Positions 49,701 to 61,315 are shown, counted from the stretch's first letter. The stretch: DNA of 64,000 nt from Oreohelix idahoensis (GCA_024509875.1 JAMPIV010021215.1:550001-614000), one strand, 5' to 3'. The notes: generated from the sequence alone by a model not told the origin. Numbers and translations are program-made.

Positions 49701-51387
49701 ATAAACTGTTGGTTTCATGGCAGGGTCCATTTGTGATTATTAAACGAGTCACGGATGTTGACTATGCTATAAACGTAAGAGGAAAAATTAAAACGTTCCA
49801 TGTCAATATGTTGAAATTGGCAGTGGAAAGACCACAAGAGTTAATTCCTATTATTAACTCTGTGTCTGTGTCTGAGTCTTCACCTCATATTTCTTCTTTT
49901 GCATTAGTGAATGAGGAAGACACTACGTCTTCAATTCCTCTACAGTTTGCTTTACCGTCTTTACAAGCTTCCGAATCTTGGAAGGATGTCACAATTTCTT
50001 CGACTTTGTCATCGTCACAACAAAGTCAAGTTAGGGAAATTCTTCTTTCTTTTAACGATGTACTTACTGACTTTCCAGGTCGTACGTCTTTAATCTCTCA
50101 TGACATCATTCTAACAGACGATCATCCTATTAAGTTAAGACCTTACCCTATTTCTTTACATCATAAAGACAGGGTTGAAAGGGAGCTAAAGGATATGATA
50201 AAATTGGGAGTTATATCTCCATCAGAATCTCCGTATGCTTTTCCGATGGTTATTGTGAAAAAGAGAGATGGTTCGCTCCGTATTTGTATTGACTTCAGAC
50301 GTCTTAACCGTATCACAATTACTGACGCTGAACCAATGCATTTGTTGGACGACCTACTTTCGCAAGTTTCACAGGCCACTTACTTTAGTAAACTAGATCT
50401 GTCTAAAGGCTATTGGCAGATACCACTTACTGAACATGCCAAGCCTTTCACTGCCTTCACTACTCCATCTGGGTTATTCCAATGGAATTACATGTGCTTC
50501 GGCCTTGTAAACGCGCCTGCGACATTTGTGCGCATGACGCCGCCTTCTGGGCGATAGAAAAGATGTCATCACATACATCGATGACATCTGTCTATTTCAC
50601 AAACTCATGGGAAGACCATATTACTGGTTTGTCTTCTCTTCTCTTTACACTACGACAACATGGTTTGACTGTAAGACCTTCTAAGGTCCAGATAGGTTGT
50701 CAGGAGATTACTTTTCTGGGTCACCGCATAGGTAACCATAGATTACACCCTGATGACAATACAGTCAAGCGCATACTGGAGATTGCTACTCCATCATCTA
50801 AGAAACAAGAAAGAAGTTTACTTGGGCTGGTTAATTATTACCATAAATTTATACCACGCTTCGCACAGATTTCTGCTCCTTTGTCCGGATTGTTGGCCAA
50901 AGGTAGTCCCAAAAAAATATTATGGACACCGAAGTGCGAAGAGGCTCTGATTATGATAAAGAATTTATTTAAGAATCCTCCTATCCTATTATTGCCAAAC
51001 ATACATTTACCATTCCTGATTCAAACAGATGCATCCAGTTCCGGAATTGCAGGATGTTTGCTTCAATGCTATGAAGGGATACTCCATCCATGCTTGTTTG
51101 TCTCACGCAAGCTTACACCTGCAGGACAAAAATACGCAACAGGAGAGCGCGAACTTCTCGCGGTGGTTTGGTGCTTAGAAAAACTGTCTAAGTACTTGAT
51201 AGGGAGGAAGTTCTTTATTCACACAGACCACAGTCTGCTCACTTTTATCACTTCGAGAACTATGAAAAACGCAAGAATTCATAGATGGTTCCTGTTGCTA
51301 CAAGAATTCGCATTTACAATCATACCTATTTCAGGAACTGATAATAACCTCGCGGACTTATCTAGAAACTTTGCGTCACAGGATTGA
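46715..51387 (+). pseudogene. Gmr1-A Gag-PR-INT-RT-RH coding region, about four frame breaks
   Basis: ATG 46715. Gag: a charged coiled-coil-like segment (about 46800-47040), then capsid with FNRWIELSGITKSYEGLMDL. The frame shifts at about 47476-47480, and HDLESFLHERHP continues the protein into the frame that is open to 49515. That frame has arginine/tyrosine-rich sequence, CYVC-x13-CGH (about 48065-48122), protease DSGCSTVG (about 48213) and integrase HHCC (48795-48940). The DDE block follows (IDIIGPLS about 49010, LSDRGSQF 49188, NGVCERLN 49290). An extra A in the run 49483-49488 shifts to the next frame, which carries WQGPFVIIKRVTDVDY and RT (VIVKKRDGSLRICIDFRRLN, KLDLSKGYWQIPL). YIDD at 50574-50585 lies in a third frame. 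RNase H (QTDASSSGIAG, GERELLAVVW, HTDHSLL) ends at TGA 51385-51387. Confidence 0.9.
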
Positions 51388-51573
51388 GATAACTTTCTTG
51401 TCTTGATGTTGACAATGGACATAATTTTATAATTGATATTTCTAATTGTGAATATTAATTTCATTATAACATTCTTGACGATAGATAACATGCATAGATT
51501 ATAGTCGGTCACATCTTCGCCACCACTCTCACACGTGCCACGAGTGTCACGTTTGTGAGCGGGGAAGGGATGA
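51388..51573. other. 3' noncoding region and polypurine tract of Gmr1-A
   Basis: 186 bp between RNase H and the 3' LTR. GCGGGGAAGGGATGA (51559-51573) abuts the LTR and is the likely polypurine tract. Confidence 0.65.
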
Positions 51574-52069
51574 TGTTGAGGACTGTTTCGCGGCTTGCAA
51601 ACATGTGAATGGTTGCAAACATTCGCATGCGTGCACCACGATACTCCTCAAGTGAATTAATACTGGAAATCGCGCAGATCAAGATATGACGCGTCAAGCC
51701 TAGTTACAGTAGTCTACCTATGGCCTGCGGGCCTGATGGCCGGCGTGCCATCCGACAGTGTTTCAATGTGTGGCACAGCCACTTATGGATAGTGTTTCAA
51801 TTGTGTGGCATAGCCACTTACTCAAGTGTAGAACCGTTGTGTTCTGGCTTTAAGCCGATATAAGGATATGTGTCTAAAGATTAGGAAAGTCTATGTATGG
51901 CCATTGAGCCGAATGGCAGTGTTGAAAACTGCAATCGAACTATAAGCTGGAATTAGAAAAGATGAATCATAATATCTGAAGTATTGACAAGCAACCCAAT
52001 AACTCACGTCCAACGGTGCTGAATCTTTTAATAACAACTAGCAAGAAGAGATACAGCGGGACCGTAACA
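51574..52069 (+). repeat. 3' LTR of Gmr1-A (496 bp, internally deleted)
   Basis: Matches the 5' LTR from TGTTGAGG to GGCAGTGTTG, then jumps to AAAACTGCAATCG. The material corresponding to 44594-45288 is absent. About ten substitutions separate the shared parts. Confidence 0.9.
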
Positions 52070-52074
52070 GGTGT

Positions 52075-53475
52075 GCCGCAGAACATATGCCTACTGCACA
52101 GTTTAGGATGCAGGCATCCCTAAATACCATAGGTAAATGGGCATCAGACTGGGGCGTACAGATCAACCTCTCTAAGACAGTAGAAACCTGCTTCTCTCTA
52201 TCAAATCTCCATGAAACGGTCAAATTGCAACTAAATATAGTGAGCTTCCAAACGAGGAAAATCCAATATACCTGGGAGTCAAGTTGGATAAGAGACTCAC
52301 CTGGAAGCCACACATGAAAGCAGTAGAACAGAGAGCAACAAGAAAGTTCTCCATTATGAAGAAACTGGCTGGCACAAATTGGGGGCAAATACTAACATAC
52401 TTAAAAAAGTCTATACAGGCACTGTCAGGCCTGTAATGGAATATGGCATGTCAGCCTGGGCCACGGCATCAAAAACAAATACAGAACGCCTAAGAAAAGT
52501 GCAAAATGCGGGCCTTAGATAAATCACTGGAGGGACGAAGACTACTCCAATCCAGGCAATGGAGAGATACACCAACATCCGCTCCCTTGATGACAGACGT
52601 GAGAAAAAGGTGTTTACTCACAAAGAGAAGCTTCTACGAATGCCAAATCATCCAATGCATGCCAAACTCCATAGCTTCACAAAAACACGTTGAAGAGAAC
52701 CAGCTTCCTAAACATCTAAAACCATCTACATCAGTGTCATCAAGGCCTCCTCCCAAAACAACCTACCGAAATGGAAATGTTAACTGATTATGAGGAGCCA
52801 AACTACTGCCATGAAAATATATCTATCAACACAGAAGTCCCTGAAATAAGAAATAAAGGCTACCAGACCCCTCCACAACTAAAAATCTTGGCTAAGGAGA
52901 TGATTGAAGAAAAATACTAACCGAAAGAGTGGACACACGTATACACAGATGGATCCGCAGAGGGAGCAGTAAAGAACGTGGGATTATCATCAACCATTGC
53001 CCTTCAGTGGTTACCCTCCCATTGTAGAATCACTGGAAATGAGAGAGCAGATGCTCTATCTAGAAGTGGCAGTAAAATTGAGCAATTTAGCCACCCATTG
53101 CGATATCGAAAAGATAAAACCATCATCCACAACAAGTACGAAAACCAGTGGAAGGAGGAAGGTGATACAAACAGCAGACATGACTCAATTCACCAACTTA
53201 ACAAACACCAACGGACCATCATATTCCGCCTGAGAACTGGATACTGCAGTCTACTGGGCCATCTCTATCGCCTCAGGATATCTCATACAAATGAATGTCC
53301 ATGTGGAACTGAAATCCAGACCCCCGAACACATACTCCAAAACCGCCCAACCCATGATGACCCGCGACATCTGACCTGGCCAGAGAGTGCTGAGCTCAAG
53401 CAGAAGCTATGGGGCTGCCGCGTTGACCTGAAAAAGACTGTGGACTTCGTCCTGGCGACAGGTCTGCAGATTTAG
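52075..53475 (+). pseudogene. LINE RT 3' part and truncated RNase H (continuation after Gmr1-A)
   Basis: RT thumb and connection blocks continue the frame broken at 44242: QASLNTIGKWASDWGVQINL, NPIYLGVKLDKRLTWKPHM, VYTGTVRPVMEYGMSAWATA (about 52403-52465) and ITGGTKTTPIQAMERYT. RNase H then starts, VYTDGSAEGAVKNVG (about 52937-52980), but leaps to LQWLPSHCRITGNERADALS (about 53003). Roughly 85 residues containing the central catalytic residues are missing, a deletion. The end has CPCGTEIQTPEHILQNRP, where the last Cys of a CCHC-like motif seems replaced by Arg. The stop is TAG at 53473-53475. Confidence 0.82.
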
Positions 53476-53520
53476 CATGACTACAAACTGAACGCAGAAG
53501 AAGAAGAAGACTACATGAGG

Positions 53521-54005
53521 AAAAGTTTTCATAATATGAACTTTGAATGTATTGGCTGGCATTTGAGGAGCCAATAAACAACCGCGCTAATTGGGAGTTT
53601 GTCAGAAAACGCCAGATGGAAGCATAGGCCGGGAACCTACGATATAACGTAGAAGAAGTTTGACATACGGTACTGCATTTCTGAAAACGTCAACGTACAT
53701 AGCTCGGGCCTTGCCACAGCAAAGAATAGAGTTGGATTCTGAATTTATAGGACCGGACAAAACATATTAAGAGCATCTCTGTACATCAGTAGAAAACTCT
53801 TTACTTACTTAGTCGTTCCCCTTCTACCGTGAGGTGTAGAGGTCAGTAGAAAACTCACCAACATTAATACGGAACCCGTAAGTCTACAGGACCACTCACA
53901 AAGTCAAAGAGGGATTTTGAAATAGAAATAATACCCCAGACGTGTGTTCAATGCATCTGTGTTAAGTTGCCAAGACTATTCTACTGAACAATAAATCTAA
54001 GATTT
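53521..54005 (+). repeat. Rep-1 dispersed repeat, copy II, right half
   Basis: Matches 21100-21530 (AACTTTGAATGTATTGGCTG, CTACGATATAACGTAG, GGACCGGACAAAACATATTA, AAGTTGCCAAGACTATTC). A CTTTACTTACTTAGTCGTTCC insertion with duplicated CAGTAGAAAACTC flanks lies near 53790-53850. Confidence 0.65.
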
Positions 54006-54262
54006 CTCAATTACTGAGTTTGTGGTACCAGTACGAGGCAACCCGACTAACTGTGGTACAACCCGGAGAGGCCATTCACTGGACTACTAGACTGTGGTTC
54101 GAAGCTTGAAATCGACACCTGAAGATTCTTGCCTTGACCCGGAGAGGTTACTTCCTGAACTGATCTGGAAACGTGCCCCTCACCACAGAGACGAATCTAC
54201 GGAAAAGCAGCATCGGCACTTCAGCATTTTGGCAAGTCACAATTTTAACAGGCCAACAAAAC

Positions 54263-54666
54263 ATCATAACCCTTCACTCCCAAAGCAGCATAGGCCTTCA
54301 ACAAACACATGCCAAGTCCTCCTGTCACGTGTCATCATCTCAAGTTCTTTCCACGTTCTCCTCATCATTTTCACCTGTTTCCAGCTCTCTTCTCCATGTG
54401 CTTATTGGTCTACCTCTGCTTCTCTTGCCCTGGGGGTTCCAGAACAAGGACTGCCTTGTAATGCTATCAACAGGTTTTCTCTGTATGTGTCCAATCCATC
54501 GCCATCATCTTCTTCTCATCTCTTGTTCCACTGGTACTTGTCTAGTTCTTGTCATCAGTTCCACGTTGGTAACCATGTCATACCATTTTAATCCCTCTAT
54601 TCTACGCAAGCACCCATTTATGAAAGTCTGTAGCTTTTTGGTTGTTGTCTTTGTTGTTCTCCATGT
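54263..54666 (-). mobile_element. RTE-B family, 5'-truncated copy (404 bp)
   Basis: Closely similar to 28657-29060. It is flanked by the 10-bp TSD CCAACAAAAC at 54253-54262 and 54667-54676. It encodes only the C-terminal end (TTKKLQTFINGCLRRIEGL, VTNVELMTRTRQVP). The truncation is typical of incomplete target-primed reverse transcription. Confidence 0.92.
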
Positions 54667-54854
54667 CCAACAAAACAACTGAACTTTATTTTTTTTCAAA
54701 ATTCATCAAGCCTAAAAACTTTTCGGTGAAGAAACCTAAATATTTTTCATAATCACCAGTCATATTTATTTACATGTGTTTCAAAGTAATTGAGCATTAA
54801 ATTTGTACATGTTGATTTTGACAAATTCAGAGTTGAATTAATCATTACAGATAT

Positions 54855-55610
<756 letters not shown>

Positions 55611-55934
55611 GAGTTAATGAGAGGAATTTCGTTGAGGGCTTGAACGAGCTAATTATAAGATAATCCTTCAGGCGGGTCAGATAAAAAGTTAGCTTGCTCA
55701 GACTAATTCAGCATTGTTCTTGACTTCTGAAGTATCTTGTGAAGACTCCTTCGAGGTAGAAGCATTATTATCCTTCTAACTACAACTCTGCCAAGAGTAA
55801 TTTTGTGCGAAGGTAGACACCTTTGAAGACCCACATTAGATAATCTAGATTTTGGCCACTGTTGGACCACTACTGCAGAGCAAGTGGAGACAACCCGTGA
55901 CAAAGTGTAGCAACTTTGTAGAATCAACTACAAC

Positions 55935-57045
55935 AACGATGAGAGCAGATTCCATAAATGCAGTATCAACAATTAAACCCATCTACATTGCCAACATGCT
56001 CCCAGTTTGAAAACAACATCGCTCCCCTGAAATGATAAAGAACATTCCTGGAATTGAGAGAAAGAAGGGCCAGGCTGCAACAGACAGAAAGGCCATAACG
56101 ACAAATTACATAGAGAAACATCACCCAAATAAAATCTGGACCACAGATGGATCAGTAAGAGGAGGTGGAGTTGGAGGAGTCTTTCTTAGCTTAAGCACTG
56201 GTACACCAAAAGAGCTGTCCGTGGCAAAAGGGAAATTCTCAGGTAACTGAAGAGCAGAGGCAGAAGCCTTGAGAACTGCAGCAAAGGTTCTAATGATAGA
56301 GAAAAACACCGACAGACCAGCCGCTTTCTTCACAGACACACTGTCAGTAATTGAAACGCTGAAGAGCCAGAATAAAGCAGACCTGTATAACCAAAGATTA
56401 ATGCTCTACAAACTATTCCAGCGATTCAAAATAGTAGTGATACAATAGATCCCACCTCACTGTAACATTCCGGCTGACAGATTGGTAAGGAAGGTGAAAA
56501 GCTACCTCAGCCTGATTCAAGCATAACTTTCGTACAGGCAAAGAGTTTTATCATCAGAATATATTATTAATTATTATTGTTATCAAACCAAAAGGTCTTT
56601 TATATTTGGATATGTGCCCTAATATAACCGACTAGGTTGAACAGGATGCGCCTCGCCAAAACGAGGCAAATTTTTTTTTTAATCATCAGAAGATACAGAA
56701 ATAACTTGGATGCAGAGTATCCAGGTCATCAAAAAAATAATGCATACTACCAGCTCAGCAGAAGAGAACAAGTGGTAACCTTCAGACTCCGGATGGGCCC
56801 CAACAGATTGGGATATGATCTATTCAACAAGATAATGATAGCAAATACCGAGGAGTGTAACTGCGATACTGATAAATTGACTGCTGAACATGTGCTTTAT
56901 GGATGCCCAACATATGAGGAACAGAGAAAGCACATATGGCCGTTATCAGTGTCATTCCTGGAAAAAACTCATGGAGATACAAACAGCCTCAAGCTGACCA
57001 CTGCTTTCTTTGAAAATATTCAAGTAGATACCCGAGAGTGTACGA
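55935..57045 (+). pseudogene. RNase H-bearing LINE, 3' fragment, interrupted by a mini-element
   Basis: Same family as 12618-13690 but in plus orientation. Readable blocks: IKNIPGIERKKGQAATDRKA (about 56035), TTDGSVRGGGVGGVFLSL, RAEAEALRTAAK, AFFTDTLSVIETLKSQNKAD, then CNCDTDKLTAEHVLYGC (about 56858-56910) and AFFENIQVDT. Stops lie at 56248-56250 and elsewhere, and the mini-element at 56560-56681 cuts the frame. The 3' end GAGAGTGTACGAAGAAGAAG is at 57034-57053. Confidence 0.82.
56560..56681. mobile_element. Mini-element, copy 2, with 10-bp TSD
   Basis: 122 bp inserted into the LINE fragment. ATCATCAGAA occurs at 56550-56559 and 56682-56691. It contains the same 80-bp core as 7171-7268 and a T10 run at its right end, which on the minus strand would be a 5' T-to-A-type boundary or, in reverse, a poly(A) start. 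It is noncoding. Confidence 0.75.
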
Positions 57046-57163
57046 AGAAGAAGTATTCTATACTTGTCGCATTTAAAATCTGTGACCCTCAAAATCTCTT
57101 TGTTCCACTCAGTAGAAATACTGAAAATTTGCAAGCAACAACCTTTCTTGAAACACTTTAATA

Positions 57164-59425
57164 GAAGCGATCAGGAAACAGAAGAAGCATGCCCGAAAAC
57201 TGTTCAAGAACGCAGTGGCCACAGAGAAGGAAGGATTACGACAGGTTTGGGAGCACCTGAAAGGCCAACATAATGCCCTTTGTAGAGCAGAAAGGTTGTG
57301 CAAGAAGAGAATGAAGACACGGAGGGATAGGGAAAGATTCTTCAGGGAGCCCTTCAAGTTTGCCAAAGAACTGTTTCAGCAGCCACGGTCGGGAACGCTA
57401 AACATCAGGAAAGAAGACCTGGAAGAACACCTTAGAATGACGTACTCAGATGGTCGCAGAGATGAGCCGCTCAGCAACATGGCAGGACATAGATGGCCGA
57501 GTAAGCCAGGAGCTGAATTCAACACCAAGCCCCCAACAATGCAAGAAATATAAAGCATTGTCCAGAAAGCACGGTGCAAGTCAGCTCCAGGTTCTAATGG
57601 TGTCCCATATGTTGTGTATAAGAGATGCCCTGAAGTGATCAAACGACTGCTCCGTTTGCTAAAAAATGCGTGGAAAACCCAACATAAGCAAAGACTGGAG
57701 AAAGGCAAATGGAGTCTATATTCTGAAGGAACAGAATTCCACAAACATCAGTCAGTTCAGGCCAATCTCACTACTGAATGTGGAAGGGAAGATATTCTTC
57801 TCAGTGATGGCTAAAAGGCTTACCACATAGCTCCTGGAAAATGGTTACATTAACACTAGCATCCAGAAAGGAGGTATCCCAGGTACAACAGGGTCTCTAG
57901 AGCATGCCACAATGATCAGGGAAGCAATTCAAAAGGCAAAGTCTGACAGAACAAATCTCCATGTAATCTCGTTGGATCTAGCAAATGCGTATGGATCCGA
58001 TCCACACCAGATGTTGTAGCAGGCCGTGGAAATGTACCATGTTTCACAAGAAATTGCAGCAATGCTGAAGCTGTATTTCGCAGTGTTCTCTGTCATATTT
58101 TCAACCAGAGAGTACACAACAGAGTGGATTGGCCTACAAGCTGGAATTGCGATGGGATGTACCATCTCTCCCATACTATTCGTGTTGGCTATGAAGGTAA
58201 TCCTCAAAGTGGCTGAAGGAGTTGCGATAGGTCCAAAGCTCAGTGGATTGTGTCACATGCCACCGCTCAAAGCATTCATGGATGACACAACAATTCTGAC
58301 ATCAGATGAACACCAGGCCCGTAGAATGTTAGCACGCCTGGATGATATAGTCAGCTGGTGCAGAATGAGCTTCAAACCTAAGAAGTCGAGAAGCATACCA
58401 GTCAAGACAGGGAGGATAGTTGAGGTCACATTCATGGTTTCCAACCAAAGAATCCCTACTGTCATTGAGGAACCTGTTAAAAGTCTTGGCAGGGTGTACG
58501 ATGCCTCATTAAAGGACTCGAAGGCAGTGCAACAGACACTAGAAATAGCAGGCAGAGGACTACAGATCATAGACCGAAACAGACTCCTAGGAAAGTTCAA
58601 ACTGTGGTGCCTTGAGTTCACTTTGATTCCTCTGTGGCCACTGCTTATATATGAAATAAGTACCAGTACTGTGAAAGCTATAAAGCAAAAGGTCAACAAG
58701 TTCATGAGGAAATGGCTAGGGGTACCACCAGGTCTGACAAACGTAGCATTGTACTGCAAAGAGTCAAAGCTTGTGCTTCCTTTCAAGTCAGTTGTTGAAG
58801 AGTACAAAGTAGGAAAGGCAAGGCTCACAATGATGCTGCGCGAGTCAGCAGATGACGTGGTTAAGTCCGTTCAGCCAACACTGAAGACGGGAAGGAAGTG
58901 GAAAGTGGAAGAAGCTGTTGATGCTGCCCAAGAGTCGCTCAAGCTGAGGGAGGTAATCGGATACACACAGACGAATAGATGAGGATTTGGCCATGGAGAC
59001 ATCCGCTGATGGTCCAAGGCATCAAGCAGGGATCGCAGAGACATGGTAATTCAGGAGATACGAGGAACTGAGAATGATAAGAGGTTGCAAAAAGCAGTGC
59101 AGCAGGCCCAACAAGGTCAATGGACAACGTGGGAAGGAGCTCTGCAAAGGTCCTTGACAGGGAATAATATATGGCATATGGCACCTCTTAGGCTCAGCTT
59201 CATTATTAGAGCAATGTATGACCTCCGGCCATAAACCTTGTGAGATGGGGAAAGTCGGTGACCATCAGTGCCCCCTGTGCCATGAGAGGCAGACACTTGA
59301 GCACGTGCTTTCAGCTTGCAAGGTGTCATTGGGGGGCAAGGGCGATACACATAGCGCCACAACAAAGTGCTAAAGGAGCTGGCTGCAACGGCAGACGTGG
59401 CACGGGTGAAAGCGAATAGCAAAGT
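57164..59425 (+). pseudogene. HERO/R2-like LINE reverse transcriptase, decayed, 3' truncated
   Basis: N-terminal region from about 57164 (RKQKKHARKLFKNAV). A stop at 57551-57553 precedes KSAPGSNGVPYVVYKRCPEV. After further breaks (57812-58020) the largest open piece, 58026-58982, carries LQAGIAMGCTISPILFVLAM and the catalytic FMDDTTIL (about 58278), then SWCRMSFKPKKSRSIPV, PVKSLGRVYD, RKWLGVPPGLTNVALYC and QPTLKTGRKWKV. Later blocks are GQWTTWEGALQRSLTGNNIW, MAPLRLSFIIRAMYDL and CPLCHERQTLEHVLSAC (about 59266-59316). In the families I associate with these motifs a restriction-like endonuclease follows, but it is missing here. The family name is inference. Confidence 0.75.
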
Positions 59426-60080
59426 TAGCTTTGGTTAACCTAAAAGCAAGAGTCAGGTACCTATCTTTACGGCCAGGCAGGCTGCAGTATGACGTGCCTT
59501 GGTTTCGAACTATGTCTCTTTGCCTCGAGAAGCAAGCAGTCCAGCCGCTCTGCTACTTGTACCCTCTACTGATGAGTATATACACCAAAATAGATTTTGG
59601 TTTGGTTTTAAAGCATCTTCATTGCACACGGACAACTCAATCAGTGCTCCGATCTCCTTCCATAGATCACACAAGGAAGATTTTAGCACAGTGCCACGAA
59701 CACCGTAGACCGGCGAGGATCCCAATGTGTATATACAGGAATCACACATTCTATAAATATTTTTGTGGCAGCTAGGTTTTCCTAGTTTTGCCAGGGTAGC
59801 GGCCGTATGGCCTACTCTTTATGATTTCCAAATACCGAGGGATTTTTAACGTGCGCAACTTGTACACGAGACCTCCTATTTTTCGTCCTTATCCAAGAAG
59901 GCTAAGCATCCGATCTCACTACCCAGGAGATGAGGGGGGGGGGAGTATGACAGCAGTAGGACCCACTGGTTCTGAAAAGAATGCCCATCAAATATATTCC
60001 CTGTGCTTGGAACCGAATCCAGTACTTTTAGAATTAGAGGTGGACGCCATACCACTTATCCACTCCGATCCATCAAAATA
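59426..60080 (-). repeat. SINE-like sequences with tRNA-type heads, minus strand
   Basis: Read on the minus strand, 59495-59580 has TAGCAGAGCGG (A-box-like) and AGTTCGAAACC (B-box-like). Around 60000-60070 there is a second, weaker head (GATAAGTGGTATGG, GGTTCCAAGC). Between them is ACCGAGGGATTTTTAACGTG and ACACGAGACCTCC, a block I recognise as similar to repeats common in animal genomes. No clear TSDs. Confidence 0.5.
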
Positions 60081-60589
60081 TATTTACCAGAAATAGATTT
60101 ATCACAAACCATTAGGATGATTTTAAAAATTCATTCCTGCAATCAACATCATCAAAAGTAACTTTAAAGAAGACAGACTCAGCCAAATAAAAAAGCTTCT
60201 TTTTTAATTACATACATCCCCTATTTCACATTTACCATTCTGTATCGCTAATAAAATGAGCAGCAACAAAGGATGCAGTTAGCGCAGGCATATCTGAATT
60301 GTAGTAACCAAATTACATTTTTTTAAACTGTTAATGTGGTTAAGGTGGAAAACGACATCTAACTGCCGATCTATCATTGTCTCGACGGCGTCTCAGGGAA
60401 AGAGCCAGAAGCTTAACTGCACAGAACAGGCCGCCTACTCGAAGATGCGGCACTGGCAATTTTCAGAGAAGTCTGACAACATAACGGAGAACCGACTGAC
60501 CAGTTAGTATCTGCAGCAGCCAAAATAAAATGGATCGCAGTTTCACATCCTCGTTTGTAAACTTCTAATCCCTTTGGAATTCGATCGAC
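60081..60589. other. Unassigned DNA
   Basis: No coding motif or element end can be supported. Confidence 0.4.
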
Positions 60590-60990
60590 TCGAACCCGAG
60601 TCAGACTAAAGATTCGACGACTCGACTCAAGATTCGACTCAGTATCTTTAATAGCGACTCGACTCGGGACTTGCCAATATTTGCTTACCAAAGTCGCCGT
60701 CTTCCTTCACTCAAACTGAAAAAAAAGGTTTTGTTTAAATCAATATAATAAAAGCAGTCAGTAAATAAAATACTGAAAACAGAGATTATTATTACTTTAC
60801 TTTATTATTTATAGCGATTTATGTGACTTTTCGACTAAAAACGATTGTGACTATAAACAGTTTCAGGTAAAAAAAAAAATGAGACTCGATATGGAACTCG
60901 ACTTGAAAACTACTGTTTGGCACTTTAAACTCGACTTCAAACTACTATTAAGGACTAGGGATTTTGACTTGAAACTCGAGACTTGTTAGG
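60590..60990. repeat. Irregular ACTCGA/ACTTGA-rich repeat
   Basis: CGACTCGA, GACTCGACTC, GGACTTG, AACTCGACTTGAAA, ACTCGAGACTTG and variants recur unevenly over 400 bp, denser at both ends. This is neither a simple microsatellite nor a strict tandem array. It may be a pattern-rich non-autonomous element. Confidence 0.5.
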
Positions 60991-61259
60991 AAAGACTTTA
61001 CGACAACTTTGGAAGTTGGTCTGCGAGTTAGCACACAACAACCCCTGAGTCAATATTATGACAATCACAACTGTTTGCAGTTGGCAGCTTCTATCCTAGC
61101 AGTAAAGAAAGCCCATAGAAAATTTGCATTTGAACTATTTCTCCACCTCTCTCAACCACTCCATTCAAACTCCGGTGTTGTAAGTCTCATGTATTTTCCT
61201 AAATAATGAAACTGTACACTTACGACGCGTCATAACTCAGGCAACCGATGTCGGAGTAT

Positions 61260-61260
<1 letters not shown>
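60991..61260. other. Unassigned DNA
   Basis: Nothing recognisable before the (CT)n tract. Confidence 0.4.

Positions 61261-61313
<53 letters not shown>
61261..61313. repeat. (CT)26 microsatellite
   Basis: Uninterrupted CT repeats immediately left of Rep-1 copy III. Confidence 0.97.

Positions 61314-61315
<2 letters not shown>

Larger units (their letters stand above)
44243..52069 (+). mobile_element. Gmr1-A: Gmr1-like LTR retrotransposon with integrase upstream of RT
   Basis: The 5' LTR 44243-45436 and 3' LTR 51574-52069 both start TGTTGAGGACTG and end GGGACCGTAACA. The TSD is GGTGT (44238-44242 and 52070-52074). The host LINE reading frame picks up on the far side, which proves the boundaries. 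Internal order is leader, Gag, protease, integrase with GPY/F module, RT, RNase H. Gmr1-like elements with this order were described by Goodwin and Poulter in deuterostomes; here the order is read directly from sequence. LTR divergence is about 2 percent over shared parts. Confidence 0.92.
43075..53509 (+). mobile_element. RNase H-type LINE (5' truncated), host of Gmr1-A
   Basis: LINE sequence occupies 43075-44242 and 52075-53509, about 2.6 kb when the LTR element and its duplicated GGTGT are removed. Flanks ACTATATGAGG (43064-43074) and ACTACATGAGG (53510-53520) form an 11-bp TSD with one mismatch. The 3' end is a GAAGAAGAAGAAG tail. It inserted into Rep-1 and later received Gmr1-A. Confidence 0.85.

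Noticed and set aside
44243..52069. Gmr1-A as two nested ordinary gypsy elements producing a false INT-before-RT order
   Set aside because: There is a single LTR pair with a perfect TSD, the host LINE continues across, the GPY/F module leads directly into RT in one frame, and Gmr1-B has the same order.
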